A stretch of DNA of 64,000 nt from Fervidobacterium_A thailandense (GTDB lineage: Bacteria; Thermotogota; Thermotogae; Thermotogales; Fervidobacteriaceae), in the NCBI RefSeq assembly GCF_041505935.1, contig NZ_CP140110.1, one strand, 5' to 3'. Under the pieces are notes generated by a model, which searched no databases, was not told where the DNA came from, and worked only from the letters and a program-made list of their open reading frames with translations. Position 1 is the first letter of the stretch, and each line of letters starts with the position of its first letter. The position numbers were made by a program, and so were the translations under genes. Positions 10,401 through 18,399 of the stretch are shown here, in pieces.

Positions 10401-10852
10401 AAGACTTTGTTCCTCACGATCTGGGTCTTGGACAAATTGAAGATGTAGAGCTTTGCATGGTTTGGTTCTCTCGTCTTTCTGATCACGAGTCTGCCACTTT
10501 TGAGTAGGTCAATGAAAAATTTGGCCTGTTCGTAGAAATCTCTCGTGTCGAAATCCTCGGAGTTGAGCGAGTTCCTAAGAGACTGAAGATAGGCACGTTG
10601 GAGTTCTCCGAAGGAAGGTTTACCATCGATCCCTGGGTGTTCGATAAGTCCAAAAATAGTCCTGTCAACTTGGAGTCCAACGAGGACTTTCATCACTACA
10701 TGTGGATTGTTCTTGAGTGCTTCGTATAGCTCGCGTAAACCGGAAAAATAGAAGAAACCAACGAGGAATTTCAGCTCGTCGCTCCCAGAAATGAGCTCTG
10801 CTAACCTCTTTTTTAATTGTTTTGTTTGTGTGTTTGTTATGAAATTTGTCAC
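7448..10852 (-). CDS. PLD-nuclease / SNF2-family helicase, defence component
   Basis: The 1134-residue protein begins with a phospholipase D-like domain: HxK in NHAKLYIF (residue ~132) and GSSNLTSAGL (~152), a single HKD motif. It is followed by a superfamily 2 helicase with Walker A ADVVGLGKTIIACA (~280), DEAH in VDEAHRFRN (~357), TATPFNN (~390), and helicase C segments IFSEYVDT (~733) and QRVGRINRI (~830). A lysine-rich coiled region ends the protein. A GTG start at 10852 follows GGGGTGAAG. The methyltransferase start overlaps its stop, so the pair is translationally coupled. Likely role: ATP-driven translocation on foreign DNA with nuclease cleavage. No DrmA/DrmB or BREX genes are present. 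Confidence 0.9.
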   Translation of the reverse strand: MTNFITNTQTKQLKKRLAELISGSDELKFLVGFFYFSGLRELYEALKNNPHVVMKVLVGLQVDRTIFGLIEHPGIDGKPSFGELQRAYLQSLRNSLNSEDFDTRDFYEQAKFFIDLLKSGRLVIRKTREPNHAKLYIFNLSKTQIVRNKVFITGSSNLTSAGLSHQSEFNVEISDYGTDEAEEYFDSLWSEAIPITEDDITRQKLIETLEKETLIREITPFEAYVLVLSSYIESFSGKDISQRVVEVLAENGYRQYRYQLDAVRQALSIIEQNNGVIIADVVGLGKTIIACATALELKKRGIVIAPPGLIGDDTHTEGWNKYLEEFHLTKMGWKAFSVGKLDEVLEYLDKTKDIEVVIVDEAHRFRNENTKSYELLKNICRGRTVILLTATPFNNKPSDIFSLLKLFITPKKSTITLTDDLEGKFESFMNDFDKLSYIKRYWNSPDVKKAERAKKYYEYLFGSGNIDIANVKKRAHELARQIKTTIEPVTIRRNRLDLLLNPHYKSEIGELPKLEDPQEWFFELTPEQSAFYDRVINSYFALPEDGGKFKGAIYRPFAYKLGLDESQPDSDQTLQKEENFRYLQQFNLYDFMRRLLVKRFESSFGAFKRSLEKFREITEVALRFIEKTGKYILDRRLLEKIYELDVDEIEEYLIEYKKELEEGKHKQYHEVYEVKEFKAREKFLADIESDKRLFEMILEEMHEIGLDKRDPKAEKLIERVKDLLKREPDRKVVIFSEYVDTVRYLEPILTEAFGGRVLAVAGNLTKEKCKELYRNFDASYPKEKQENKYDILLTSDKLSEGFNLNRAGVVINYDIPWNPVRVIQRVGRINRISKKVFDKLYIVNFFPTEQGADLVKSREIAQSKMFLIHNALGEDSKIFDIDEEPSPSELYRKLQQNPDLLEEESLYTKILKELEEIKQKYPGIVEAVKKFPPRVKVAKQSNRDELFVFIKKGKVYTFFHNYLTGETGLVDFEEAIERIKPSSFDEPAVPLSEKFWDVYELVKSYNEVRKSRIVEHSVKQKAINTLKTLLRSGQGHQMYDDKLRRFIEMLLEDIFDYSTLPDYTLRRIAQLGNDLSSERKVQKALEELKKLKTELGEDYLEREKERLKKLTKEIIVAIENRRLEVGMDGQQCSG

Positions 10853-10981
10853 GACTTCACCCCGCGTGACTGCTTAGATTTCGTGAATCCCTTTCGAGAT
10901 TCTTTTTTCAACCAAACTGAATCACATCTGGAATAACATTAAGATAAGTATGCGAGGTTTTAAAAATGGTTGTCTGAGATA

Positions 10982-11009
10982 ATTATACCATGTGTGTTGG
11001 CTTTTGCAA
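10982..11009 (-). promoter_or_regulatory. Promoter for the helicase-methyltransferase operon
   Basis: On the minus strand TTGCAA and TATAAT are separated by 16 bases, about 130 bases before the helicase start. Confidence 0.6.
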
Positions 11010-11276
11010 TTTTCTGACAAAATGCATACCTTTGAGCTCAAAGCTTGATCTCTACTCGGTCAGAATCTTCGAAGAAAAGGCGAAGGGATTTGCCAACTTT
11101 CTTTTATAGAATCCAGGGGTCCAAAATCTTGTACCCCAATACAGGAGTACAGTGCCATCAAGATAGTGAAAAGTGATATAATATTATGTTGATGTTGAAA
11201 ATTAGCAAAATGCTTGCCATCATTCCTCGGCCATCTACCGTGCTTGGCTTGCAAACTTTGTAATGTTGCTAACTAT

Positions 11277-11291
11277 AAAGCGTAGAAGAAC
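11277..11291. repeat. Right copy of 15-bp direct repeat flanking the defence module
   Basis: Exact copy of AAAGCGTAGAAGAAC, also at 3858-3872, 7.4 kb away and in the same orientation. Confidence 0.7.
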
Positions 11292-11379
11292 GGTGGGGGC
11301 AAACACAAACTTGCAGGTAGGCTCAAAAATGACTTCCTTGCTCGAAATTTAAATTAAACAGGATCAAGTATAAGTACGT

Positions 11380-12024
11380 ATGGATAGAGTTAACCGGAAC
11401 TTTTATTGTTCGATTTCTGGACCTTGTAAAGAATTCTCACACTTCAGTGTGGCAAGGGATCAAGATAACGGTTTCACACCCAAGAACGTTCGTTATTGCG
11501 TGAATTCCGTTTCGCTTCGCTTTATTCCCCATGGTGAAAAGCCCTCTATAGATCGTATGTTTTTTGCCGGAGGATGCTTTTGGGGAGTTGAGCACTTATT
11601 CAAGCAACTTCATGGGATAGTCGACACGCGTGTTGGATACATGGGAGGCCACGTCAAAAATCCAACTTACGAACAGGTTTGTACCGGACTCACTGGCCAT
11701 TACGAGACAGTGGAGGTTATCTTCGATCCAAAAATAGTTAGTGAAGAGGATCTCATCAAGTATTTCTTTGAAATACACGACTTCACTCAGGAGAACGGTC
11801 AAGGTCCCGATATTGGTGAGCAGTACAAGAGCGTGATATTTTACACGAACGAAAGGCAACGGGAAATTGCGGAGCGTATCATCTCAGAGCTTAGAGAAAG
11901 ATTTCCGGTTGCGACTAAACTGAAACGTGCGAGCGAATTTTGGCTTGCCGAGGACTATCACCAGGACTATTACGAACGAACGGGTAAGGTTCCGTACTGC
12001 CACTACAGAAGAAAAGTCTTTTGA
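11380..12024 (+). CDS. msrA: Peptide methionine-S-sulfoxide reductase with residual MsrB C-terminus (3' piece of split msrB-msrA)
   Basis: From residue ~60 the protein is a complete MsrA: catalytic FFAGGCFWGVEHLF, GYMGGHVKNPTYEQVCTG, GHYETVEV, then FFEIHDFTQENGQGPDIGEQ and AEDYHQDYY. Residues ~31-50 (GFTPKNVRYCVNSVSLRF) are the C-terminal end of MsrB including its catalytic Cys, showing that this was an MsrB-MsrA fusion whose front is at 2333. The first 30 residues are unrelated junction sequence. The ATG at 11380 lacks a clear ribosome-binding site and the in-frame ATG at 11558 is an alternative, so MsrA may be expressed weakly. The MsrA domain itself looks intact. Confidence 0.85.
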   Translation: MDRVNRNFYCSISGPCKEFSHFSVARDQDNGFTPKNVRYCVNSVSLRFIPHGEKPSIDRMFFAGGCFWGVEHLFKQLHGIVDTRVGYMGGHVKNPTYEQVCTGLTGHYETVEVIFDPKIVSEEDLIKYFFEIHDFTQENGQGPDIGEQYKSVIFYTNERQREIAERIISELRERFPVATKLKRASEFWLAEDYHQDYYERTGKVPYCHYRRKVF

Positions 12025-12044
12025 TAAATTGTGGAGGTGAAAAC

Positions 12045-12821
12045 ATGCTTCAAACCGGGACGGAGAATATAACACTCTACGACGATGGTGTGCACAAGTT
12101 TATTTTCCTCGCGTGGGAAGAGAAGGAGGAAGAGGGGATTGTCCAGACGAACCAGTACCTAATCGTGGACGGCAACGAGGCGATGCTGTTGGATCCAGGT
12201 GGTGCACATGTTTTTCCGCGGGTCCTCGCAAACGTTTCTGAGATTATCGAACCGAGCAAGATTAAGTACATCTTTTTCACACACCAGGATCCGGATGTTA
12301 CCTCTGGAATCACGTTGTGGCTCTCGATCGCGGAAAACGCGAAAATTTACATCTCAGCCCTGTGGACCAGGTTCCTCCCACACTTTGGAATTTACGACCA
12401 GCGAAGAGTCGTTGCACTCCCGGATAAGGGAGAGAAGTTGCGACTCCAATCTGGAACTGAACTTGAATTCATCCCAACGCATTATCTCCATTCCACCGGA
12501 AACTTCACACTTTACGATCCACGTGCAAAGATTCTCTTCTCCGGGGATCTGGGGGTTGCGGTGTTTCCAAAAGGTCAAAGATACGTGTTTGTTGAGAACT
12601 TCAACGAACATGTCAAACTGATGGAGGGATTTCACAAAAGGTACATTACATCAAGCATCGCTTTGAAGAAGTGGCTCAGTATCGTGGAAAAGAAAGAAAT
12701 TGAAATCGTTGCACCTCAGCACGGAGCCATATTCAAAGGAGAGAACGTGAAAAAGCTATTTGACTGGTTCAAAACGTTAAAATGCGGAATTGACATTATA
12801 GATGAAATATACGGTAGGTGA
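12045..12821 (+). CDS. Metallo-beta-lactamase-fold diiron oxygen-binding protein (ODP-like)
   Basis: The 258-residue protein has the flavodiiron-type metallo-beta-lactamase fold without a flavodoxin domain. Visible ligands are HQDPD (~81-85, the HxD/ExD motif), the His in HYLHSTGNF, the Asp in FSGDLG and the His in APQHGAIF. The start at 12045 follows TGGAGGTGA; an upstream in-frame TTG at 12021 is less likely. The coding end overlaps the ribosome-binding site of a soluble chemoreceptor, the same pairing as the oxygen-sensing ODP and chemoreceptor of Treponema denticola. Role inferred: O2 or iron sensing that feeds chemotaxis. Confidence 0.78.
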   Translation: MLQTGTENITLYDDGVHKFIFLAWEEKEEEGIVQTNQYLIVDGNEAMLLDPGGAHVFPRVLANVSEIIEPSKIKYIFFTHQDPDVTSGITLWLSIAENAKIYISALWTRFLPHFGIYDQRRVVALPDKGEKLRLQSGTELEFIPTHYLHSTGNFTLYDPRAKILFSGDLGVAVFPKGQRYVFVENFNEHVKLMEGFHKRYITSSIALKKWLSIVEKKEIEIVAPQHGAIFKGENVKKLFDWFKTLKCGIDIIDEIYGR

Positions 12822-12828
12822 TCGTATT

Positions 12829-13671
12829 ATGCCAAGACTTGATCATGAAGCCTTAGAAAGGATGTCCTCGGCGTTCTTTGCGGAAAATCTGATGACATCT
12901 TTCATAGCCCAGCTTGATGAAGCGTTGATTTCGAGGGTAAGGGAAGTTCAAAAAAGTATCGCGGAGCTCGAGCAGAAGTTCGAAGAGATGCATAGGAGAA
13001 TCGTTCAAATCTCGGAACGCTTCGAAAGGGAGAGTGCGGAACTCGACAAGTCGGTAATTGAATCCCAGAAGGTGACGAATGAGATAATCGAAGAGCTGAG
13101 GAAATCCGGTGCAGATATAGAACGTATAAACGACATCGTGCAGAATTCCGTCCATCAGACTTCTGAAACGCTAAGCAAGTTCTCTGCCATCGAGGAGATG
13201 GTTACACAAATAACAAAGATTGCGAAACAAACGAATCTCCTCGCTCTGAACGCTTCAATTGAAGCAGCGAGGGCCGGAGAATTTGGCAAAGGGTTCGCAG
13301 TTGTCGCAAGTGAAGTTCAGAAACTCGCAAACGAATCAAACAGCGTTGCAAAAGACATAACGAACCAGGTTAAGGAACTATCTTCGTCGGTAAAGCAGGC
13401 TTTGGAGAGTATACAACTTGTGGGGGAAATATTCGTCACGGTTCAAAATTCGCTCCAGCAACTTCTTGCTTTCCTACAAACCAACTCGTCACTCTTATCG
13501 CACGTCTCCAGATTACTTATAGAAACGCGTGATGAATTGAAGGAAGAAGCCGAAAGTTGTACGGTGGCTTCAGAGGTGATGAGTACCGCCATTGAAAAGT
13601 TTGAAACACTTTCGAGGGTTATATCTTCGATCGTTAAGGCACAGACGAAACTCAAGGAACTCAAACTGTAA
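12829..13671 (+). CDS. Soluble methyl-accepting chemotaxis protein
   Basis: The 280-residue cytoplasmic chemoreceptor has no membrane segment. It is a long coiled coil whose hairpin tip reads IAKQTNLLALNASIEAARAG, followed by EFGKGFAVVASEVQKLANES, the CheA/CheW-binding consensus. The N-terminal ~60 residues (FFAENLMTSFIAQLDEALIS) may be the sensing or docking region. The ATG at 12829 is preceded by GGTAGGTGA, which includes the stop codon of the diiron protein gene; ATG 12802 is in frame but has no ribosome-binding site. Coupling to that protein suggests it relays an oxygen signal. Confidence 0.9.
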   Translation: MPRLDHEALERMSSAFFAENLMTSFIAQLDEALISRVREVQKSIAELEQKFEEMHRRIVQISERFERESAELDKSVIESQKVTNEIIEELRKSGADIERINDIVQNSVHQTSETLSKFSAIEEMVTQITKIAKQTNLLALNASIEAARAGEFGKGFAVVASEVQKLANESNSVAKDITNQVKELSSSVKQALESIQLVGEIFVTVQNSLQQLLAFLQTNSSLLSHVSRLLIETRDELKEEAESCTVASEVMSTAIEKFETLSRVISSIVKAQTKLKELKL

Positions 13672-13679
13672 GCACCGTT

Positions 13680-14738
13680 TCATAGCGATTTGAGTCTGTA
13701 GAGGAACCAGTAAAATCGTGGTGAGAGCTTGAACAGCGCGAATTTTACGCGTTCACTCAGGCAGCGTTTTGAAATTAATTTTTTCCTCCGAGAAATTCGG
13801 TGGTGCACCGAATTAATTAACTTTTCAACTTCTCCACCAATACCAAACTCCGAATCCAACTTGGAGACGAATGTTGACCAATTCCAAGCATCCTTCCACT
13901 TGACTGTAAGTGCTTCAAAGTAATTCAAAAACCTGTAAAAGGCGAACTCTTCGCAAGCACCAAAGAGTTTGTTATCGTCGGTTGCGTTAAGCAACGCACC
14001 ACAAGCTTGAATTAAACAGTTGTAAACTTGCAAGTCTTTGGCTGAAAACGTCCTGGAAATGGAGGTTTTCCGTTGTAGATAGTAGCTCAGCACAGAATCC
14101 AAGAAAAGCACGTAACGAGCATTGGCAAGAACTTGAAGTATGAATGTGAGATCCTCGCCTTTTCGGCACTCTTCCGGGAATCGCAATCTTTTTTCACTTA
14201 CCAGCTTTCTGTTTACGGCAAAACTCGTGGTCCAGATGTGAAAACAGCGTTCTATTAGCATTGCCTGAAGGATCTTTGTACCACTTGTTACCACATTCGG
14301 TACCACGCCGGTGAAAGGTGACCGGGGAATGTTTTGTGTCCCGTCAGCTGAAAGTTCGACGTATTTCCACACAAAGACGTCGATATCTTTCTCAACCTTG
14401 AAATCCCGCTTTGCACTTTCCAACCTTTCAACCAGCGTACTTTCAACCCTGTCGTCACCATCAAGGAAAATTAAGTAATCTCCCCTTGCTTGCTCGATTC
14501 CCAAATTCCGACTTGCTCCTGGGCCGGAGTTAGCGGAATTTCGTAGTAAAGTCCACTGGATTTCGTTCTGGTTGGTCAGAATCTGCTCAACCACATGAAC
14601 GGTATCGTCCGTTGAGTTATCATCGATCAGTACGACCTCAAAGTTCTTGCTCGTTTGTTTCAGTAAACTTTCAATCGTTTTCTCAACGTATCCAGCAACG
14701 TTGTACGTCGGAATAATGAAGGAAACAAATGGTTTCAC
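13680..14738 (-). CDS. Family 2 glycosyltransferase
   Basis: The 352-residue GT-A enzyme has the GT2 start VSFIIPTYNVAGYVEKTIES, the nucleotide-sugar loop LIDDNSTDDT (~37), ASRNLGIEQARGDY (~77) and the metal-binding DGD in FLDGDDR (~94). The C-terminus is basic and aromatic. It overlaps the upstream flippase gene by 4 bases and is the last gene of a four-gene polysaccharide operon. Sugar donor and acceptor cannot be predicted. Confidence 0.9.
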   Translation of the reverse strand: MKPFVSFIIPTYNVAGYVEKTIESLLKQTSKNFEVVLIDDNSTDDTVHVVEQILTNQNEIQWTLLRNSANSGPGASRNLGIEQARGDYLIFLDGDDRVESTLVERLESAKRDFKVEKDIDVFVWKYVELSADGTQNIPRSPFTGVVPNVVTSGTKILQAMLIERCFHIWTTSFAVNRKLVSEKRLRFPEECRKGEDLTFILQVLANARYVLFLDSVLSYYLQRKTSISRTFSAKDLQVYNCLIQACGALLNATDDNKLFGACEEFAFYRFLNYFEALTVKWKDAWNWSTFVSKLDSEFGIGGEVEKLINSVHHRISRRKKLISKRCLSERVKFALFKLSPRFYWFLYRLKSL

Positions 14739-16123
14739 CGACTTCTTTCACCCCTCTTTGAAATGAAGCTTATCACTCTCGCAAAATCTTTTCTATACGC
14801 AATCAGCACAATTACCGAGGTAGCAAGGGAAAGTGTAAACCCGACGTAGTTTTGTAAGCACAGGGTGAAAAGTGTTTGAAAGAGCAAAAGCACAGACGAA
14901 ATGAAGGTTTTCTTCAGATTTATCTTTAGGTTCGCGACTTTTGAACTTTCCCGAACACGTAGTAACCACATGATCAAGTAAGCTATGTAAGTTGAAAACG
15001 AGGCGGCTTGGATTCCGAGAGACTTAACTAAAGCAACGTTTATACCGAAGTTTACGATAGCTGCGACAAGCGATGTTGAAAAAACTCCAGCGGTCTTTTT
15101 TGAAGCTATATAGTTGACCCCGTAGAAGCTCGAAAATGCCTGGTACACCACACCGAGTAAGAGGAATGGAACAAACTGCCACGACTGGTAGTACGCTTCG
15201 GAGACAAGTAGACGTACTATCCACCGTAAAGACACCAAAAACAGAGATGTGACGATAAACAGAGCAGCTGAAACAACCTCGAATGTTTTCTTGAAAACTT
15301 CGGAGTAGGAATCTTTACCGTACTCTTCGACAGCTGAGATTTGCCATGCTTGAAAGAAAACACCATACATCATGGTTAGTAGCGAAGGAAAGCGTGCGGA
15401 AACAGAGTAGTACCCAGTAGCCTCGATTCCGAGAAAATATGTGAGTACATAACGATCGGAAACGTTCACAACCCACCACATCAAGCTGTTGGGAACGAGT
15501 GGGATGGAATAGCGAAGCATGTGCTTCACAGTTCGCATATCAACGTACAGCCGGAATTCTTTGTAGAGCTTAGCCTTGAAGAAAAGGAATAAGAAGGTGA
15601 GAACTTGGGCCAGTATCGTTGATTGTAGGTATCCGGTAACCCCTTTCCTCAGGCCAACTAAAAAGAGAAGATTGAACCCTGCCAGGGATAGGGAATAAAG
15701 AATGTCCGATATCGCAAACAGGGAAACGCGATCTGTCGCTCGAAGGTACTGTTTCGAGCCGGAGAGAAGTATTGAGAAAAGAATCATCAGGTAAAGGTAA
15801 AGCGTTGCGTTCGAAAAAATTCTCCAACGCGCAAAGATTGGGTAAAATGGGATTAGCAAGGAGACTGAGATAAGGGAAAAAATAAGTGAAGAAGAGAAAA
15901 CCACTTTCCTGTATTCGCTGGACTTGAGTTCGGAACTGTAGCGGAAGAGTGCATCGAAGATTTGGAGCGTGACAAACGGAAAAAGCAATGAGACGGTCGT
16001 ACTGATCAAATCGAGCCTGCCATAGTCGGCCGGTGTCAAAAACCTGGTGTAGACGGGGAGCAACAGAAAATTGATAGCCCTGGAACTGAAGTTACCCAGT
16101 GCGAAAAGGAAAGTGTTAAACAT
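14735..16123 (-). CDS. Polysaccharide flippase (Wzx-like, oligosaccharide/lipid transporter)
   Basis: The 462-residue integral membrane protein has about 12-14 hydrophobic segments and the family start FALGNFSSRAINFLLLPVYT followed by FLTPADYGRLDLI. These transporters move lipid-linked sugars across the cytoplasmic membrane. The start at 16123 gives an 8-base ATGTTTAA overlap with the preceding pyruvyl-transferase gene; an upstream start at 16198 would overlap it by 83 bases and adds an unrelated N-terminus. Flanking glycosyltransferases support surface polysaccharide export. Confidence 0.88.
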   Translation of the reverse strand: MFNTFLFALGNFSSRAINFLLLPVYTRFLTPADYGRLDLISTTVSLLFPFVTLQIFDALFRYSSELKSSEYRKVVFSSSLIFSLISVSLLIPFYPIFARWRIFSNATLYLYLMILFSILLSGSKQYLRATDRVSLFAISDILYSLSLAGFNLLFLVGLRKGVTGYLQSTILAQVLTFLFLFFKAKLYKEFRLYVDMRTVKHMLRYSIPLVPNSLMWWVVNVSDRYVLTYFLGIEATGYYSVSARFPSLLTMMYGVFFQAWQISAVEEYGKDSYSEVFKKTFEVVSAALFIVTSLFLVSLRWIVRLLVSEAYYQSWQFVPFLLLGVVYQAFSSFYGVNYIASKKTAGVFSTSLVAAIVNFGINVALVKSLGIQAASFSTYIAYLIMWLLRVRESSKVANLKINLKKTFISSVLLLFQTLFTLCLQNYVGFTLSLATSVIVLIAYRKDFARVISFISKRGERSR

Positions 16124-17255
16124 CAATTTTTTGTAGACGTTCAACTCTTGAGTCACCACCGTGTATTTCGTGGTAGAGTAAAGAGCCAAGCTCGTCAAAA
16201 TAAGGTTTTAGACGTTCCTTTGCAACATCCCTCTCTCGCTTGATGTCTTCTTCGCTTAGTTTCATCAACAGTTCCACGTTTTCCTCAAGATCTTTAAAAC
16301 TGGACGCAAGTTTGATGAAGTTGACATCCCTGAACCAAGTTTCGTAGAATCCCATAACCTTTCCACTGAGGTTGTTCATCGCAACACACGGCGTTCCCGT
16401 TATGAACGAAAATATCATCCCGTGCAACCTGTCGGTGATTATCAACCTGCTTTCGGAGAAATTTCTTAAGATCTCGTGCAGATACTTCTCCCTTTCGTGA
16501 GGTCTGACCATTCCAGTTACCACGGTGTCGGTGTACATAACCTCGAATCCATTTCGTTTCACTATGCTTTCTATTTCAACGCGAATTGCTTCACCTGAAA
16601 TTTTCTCCTTATCGTTCCTCATACAGAGAATCACTTTGTTTTCTCTCAATTTGCCTTGCGGGAGTAAACCTTCCCTAAAGGCTAGGTAAAGTGCCATATC
16701 CGGCATAAGGTGGACATTCTCCAGTTTAAACTCCTCTTTCAGAAGCTCAAACGACCGTTTCTCCCGAACAAGAAAATTAATCATTCGATGGGAAGTGTAG
16801 ATATTCCTCGATATTGATTTTTCTTCCTCACCCTCTCGAGTTTCATCAAAATAAACAGTTTGTGGGAACACGAAAATTTTCTTATCACCGAACCTTTTAA
16901 TTATTTCACGAAAGACCTCTTCTTCGTCCATCCATAAGGTTCCCAAGTATCCTCCACCGTGTACCAAAATGACGTCTTGCTTTTCCAACAATTTGACAAG
17001 CCGTCTCTTATCGAATCTCCAGTGGTGACCGGTTATTTCAAAAACGCTCGTATCCCGAAACCTGTCCTTAAGAAAATAAAGTTCACCGAGCGCTATCGCG
17101 TGATCTCCAAGATTTGAATGCTCGGGCGTGTTCAGTAACACCAGAAAGAGTTCATTTTCCTTCAAGTTTCGGATGTCCCTGAGAACTTCAAAGGTTCGTC
17201 GGGAGTAATAAATTTTGGCTCCAAGCTTGTTTTTGAAAGTTTTAAAATACTTCAT
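16116..17255 (-). CDS. Polysaccharide pyruvyl transferase family protein
   Basis: The 379-residue protein has the PS_pyruv_trans pattern: LNTPEHSNLGDHAIALGELY near the start, VHGGGYLGTLW (~107), FVFPQTVYF (~140) and ITDRLHGMIFSFITGTPCVA (~260). Enzymes of this family transfer pyruvate from phosphoenolpyruvate to sugars of cell-surface polymers. It overlaps its upstream neighbour by 4 bases and the flippase gene by 8, so translation is coupled. Confidence 0.87.
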   Translation of the reverse strand: MKYFKTFKNKLGAKIYYSRRTFEVLRDIRNLKENELFLVLLNTPEHSNLGDHAIALGELYFLKDRFRDTSVFEITGHHWRFDKRRLVKLLEKQDVILVHGGGYLGTLWMDEEEVFREIIKRFGDKKIFVFPQTVYFDETREGEEEKSISRNIYTSHRMINFLVREKRSFELLKEEFKLENVHLMPDMALYLAFREGLLPQGKLRENKVILCMRNDKEKISGEAIRVEIESIVKRNGFEVMYTDTVVTGMVRPHEREKYLHEILRNFSESRLIITDRLHGMIFSFITGTPCVAMNNLSGKVMGFYETWFRDVNFIKLASSFKDLEENVELLMKLSEEDIKRERDVAKERLKPYFDELGSLLYHEIHGGDSRVERLQKIDV

Positions 17256-18268
17256 ATCAATCCTCTCACCTTGGAGTTTCTACTCCCAAACTTCAGTACC
17301 AGGTTGTTGTAAACACGGTAAGCACGGTACACAAAATTATGAAATGGAACTGACAAGAACATCAGCAATCTGAACAAGGGATCGCGAATACTGGTATGTC
17401 TAACCAGATTGATCAATTCTTTCCTCAAAAAACGAATTTGGTTTCCATCTGCCAGTGTTTCCTTTTCCGAAATTTTGCTGAGGTTAGCCAAAATGGTCCA
17501 GAACAGTCTCTTTTCCGTGAGTTCGTTAAGATGCTTTAGGTTATTTTCTTTAAAGAACTGCGCACGTTCCTTCAGCGCTCCAACGATGTCGCATATCCTT
17601 TTTGAATCAAACGAGCGCATGATACTACCTGAGCGCTGTCTATAAAAGTAAAGCTCCTCACCCGTGTAGACAACCTTTCTTGCTTTCCACAGTAATTTAT
17701 ACGTTGTAAACTCGTCTTCGTGTAACTTACCGACGGGAAATCTCACATCTTCCCAAAGAGCTCTCCTGTACAACTTGCCCCAAGAGACTGTGAACTGTAC
17801 GTACAGCGGACCGTAAAGTTCCAAAAGGGCATCAACGTTATTTAAAACCTTCATAACAGGTTCCACGGTTCTGTTGCGCACCAGGAGTTCTGACTCATCG
17901 TGAAACCTTCTAAAGTTACAGATACTGATATCTGCCTCGAAACGTTGGGCGTTTTCAAGCAAAGTTTCTACGTACTTTTCTGAGACGACATCGTCCCCGT
18001 CGACGAAGGTAACGAACCCACCTCTTGCCACCTGCAACCCAGAGTTCCTGGCATCGGACAAACCTCCATTCGGTTTGTGGATGACCTTAACGCGTTTATC
18101 GATCTTGGCAAACGTATCACAAATGCTCCCGGACGAATCCGTAGAACCGTCGTCAACAAGTATGATTTCTATCGAACTATAAGTCTGCCTCAAAAGGGAT
18201 TCGACACATCTGGAAAGGTAATCTTCAACGTTGTACACTGGAACAACGATACTCACTAATTCGGGCAT
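17252..18268 (-). CDS. Family 2 glycosyltransferase
   Basis: The 338-residue GT-A enzyme opens with VSIVVPVYNVEDYLSRCVES, then ILVDDGSTDSSG (~37), NGGLSDARNSGL (~70) and VDGDD (~93). It is the first gene of the polysaccharide operon that continues through 13680. The ATG is 45 bases downstream of a good minus-strand promoter. Its substrate is unknown. Confidence 0.92.
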   Translation of the reverse strand: MPELVSIVVPVYNVEDYLSRCVESLLRQTYSSIEIILVDDGSTDSSGSICDTFAKIDKRVKVIHKPNGGLSDARNSGLQVARGGFVTFVDGDDVVSEKYVETLLENAQRFEADISICNFRRFHDESELLVRNRTVEPVMKVLNNVDALLELYGPLYVQFTVSWGKLYRRALWEDVRFPVGKLHEDEFTTYKLLWKARKVVYTGEELYFYRQRSGSIMRSFDSKRICDIVGALKERAQFFKENNLKHLNELTEKRLFWTILANLSKISEKETLADGNQIRFLRKELINLVRHTSIRDPLFRLLMFLSVPFHNFVYRAYRVYNNLVLKFGSRNSKVRGLI

Positions 18269-18313
18269 GGTTTCTTACCTCTATTTTCCATCGACTCTCA
18301 ATTTTTCGATACG

Positions 18314-18342
18314 ATTATAACACGTCGGGAAGTTTTAGTGAA
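18314..18342 (-). promoter_or_regulatory. Promoter of the polysaccharide operon
   Basis: On the minus strand TTCACT and TATAAT are 17 bases apart, shortly upstream of the first glycosyltransferase gene. Confidence 0.6.
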
Positions 18343-18370
18343 TCAATGCTTTGTCAGCACCAGGTTGTGG

Positions 18371-18376
18371 TATAAT
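18371..18376 (+). promoter_or_regulatory. -10 box of the cobalamin operon
   Basis: TATAAT lies about 30 bases before the cobalamin riboswitch; the -35 is weak (TTTG/TTGTCA region). Confidence 0.55.
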
Positions 18377-18399
18377 GAAATCGAAAAATAATGATAGAA

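Larger units (their letters stand above)
10853..11379. other. Non-coding gap right of the defence module
   Basis: No gene is recognisable in these ~530 bases. They hold a minus-strand promoter for the helicase (10982-11009), the right copy of the 15-bp repeat, and a plus-strand TATAAT near 11173. The short open frames show no family resemblance. Confidence 0.6.

Noticed and set aside
11060..11254. 64-residue minus-strand open frame in the gap right of the defence module
   Set aside because: No ribosome-binding site, no recognisable family, and it overlaps likely promoter elements.
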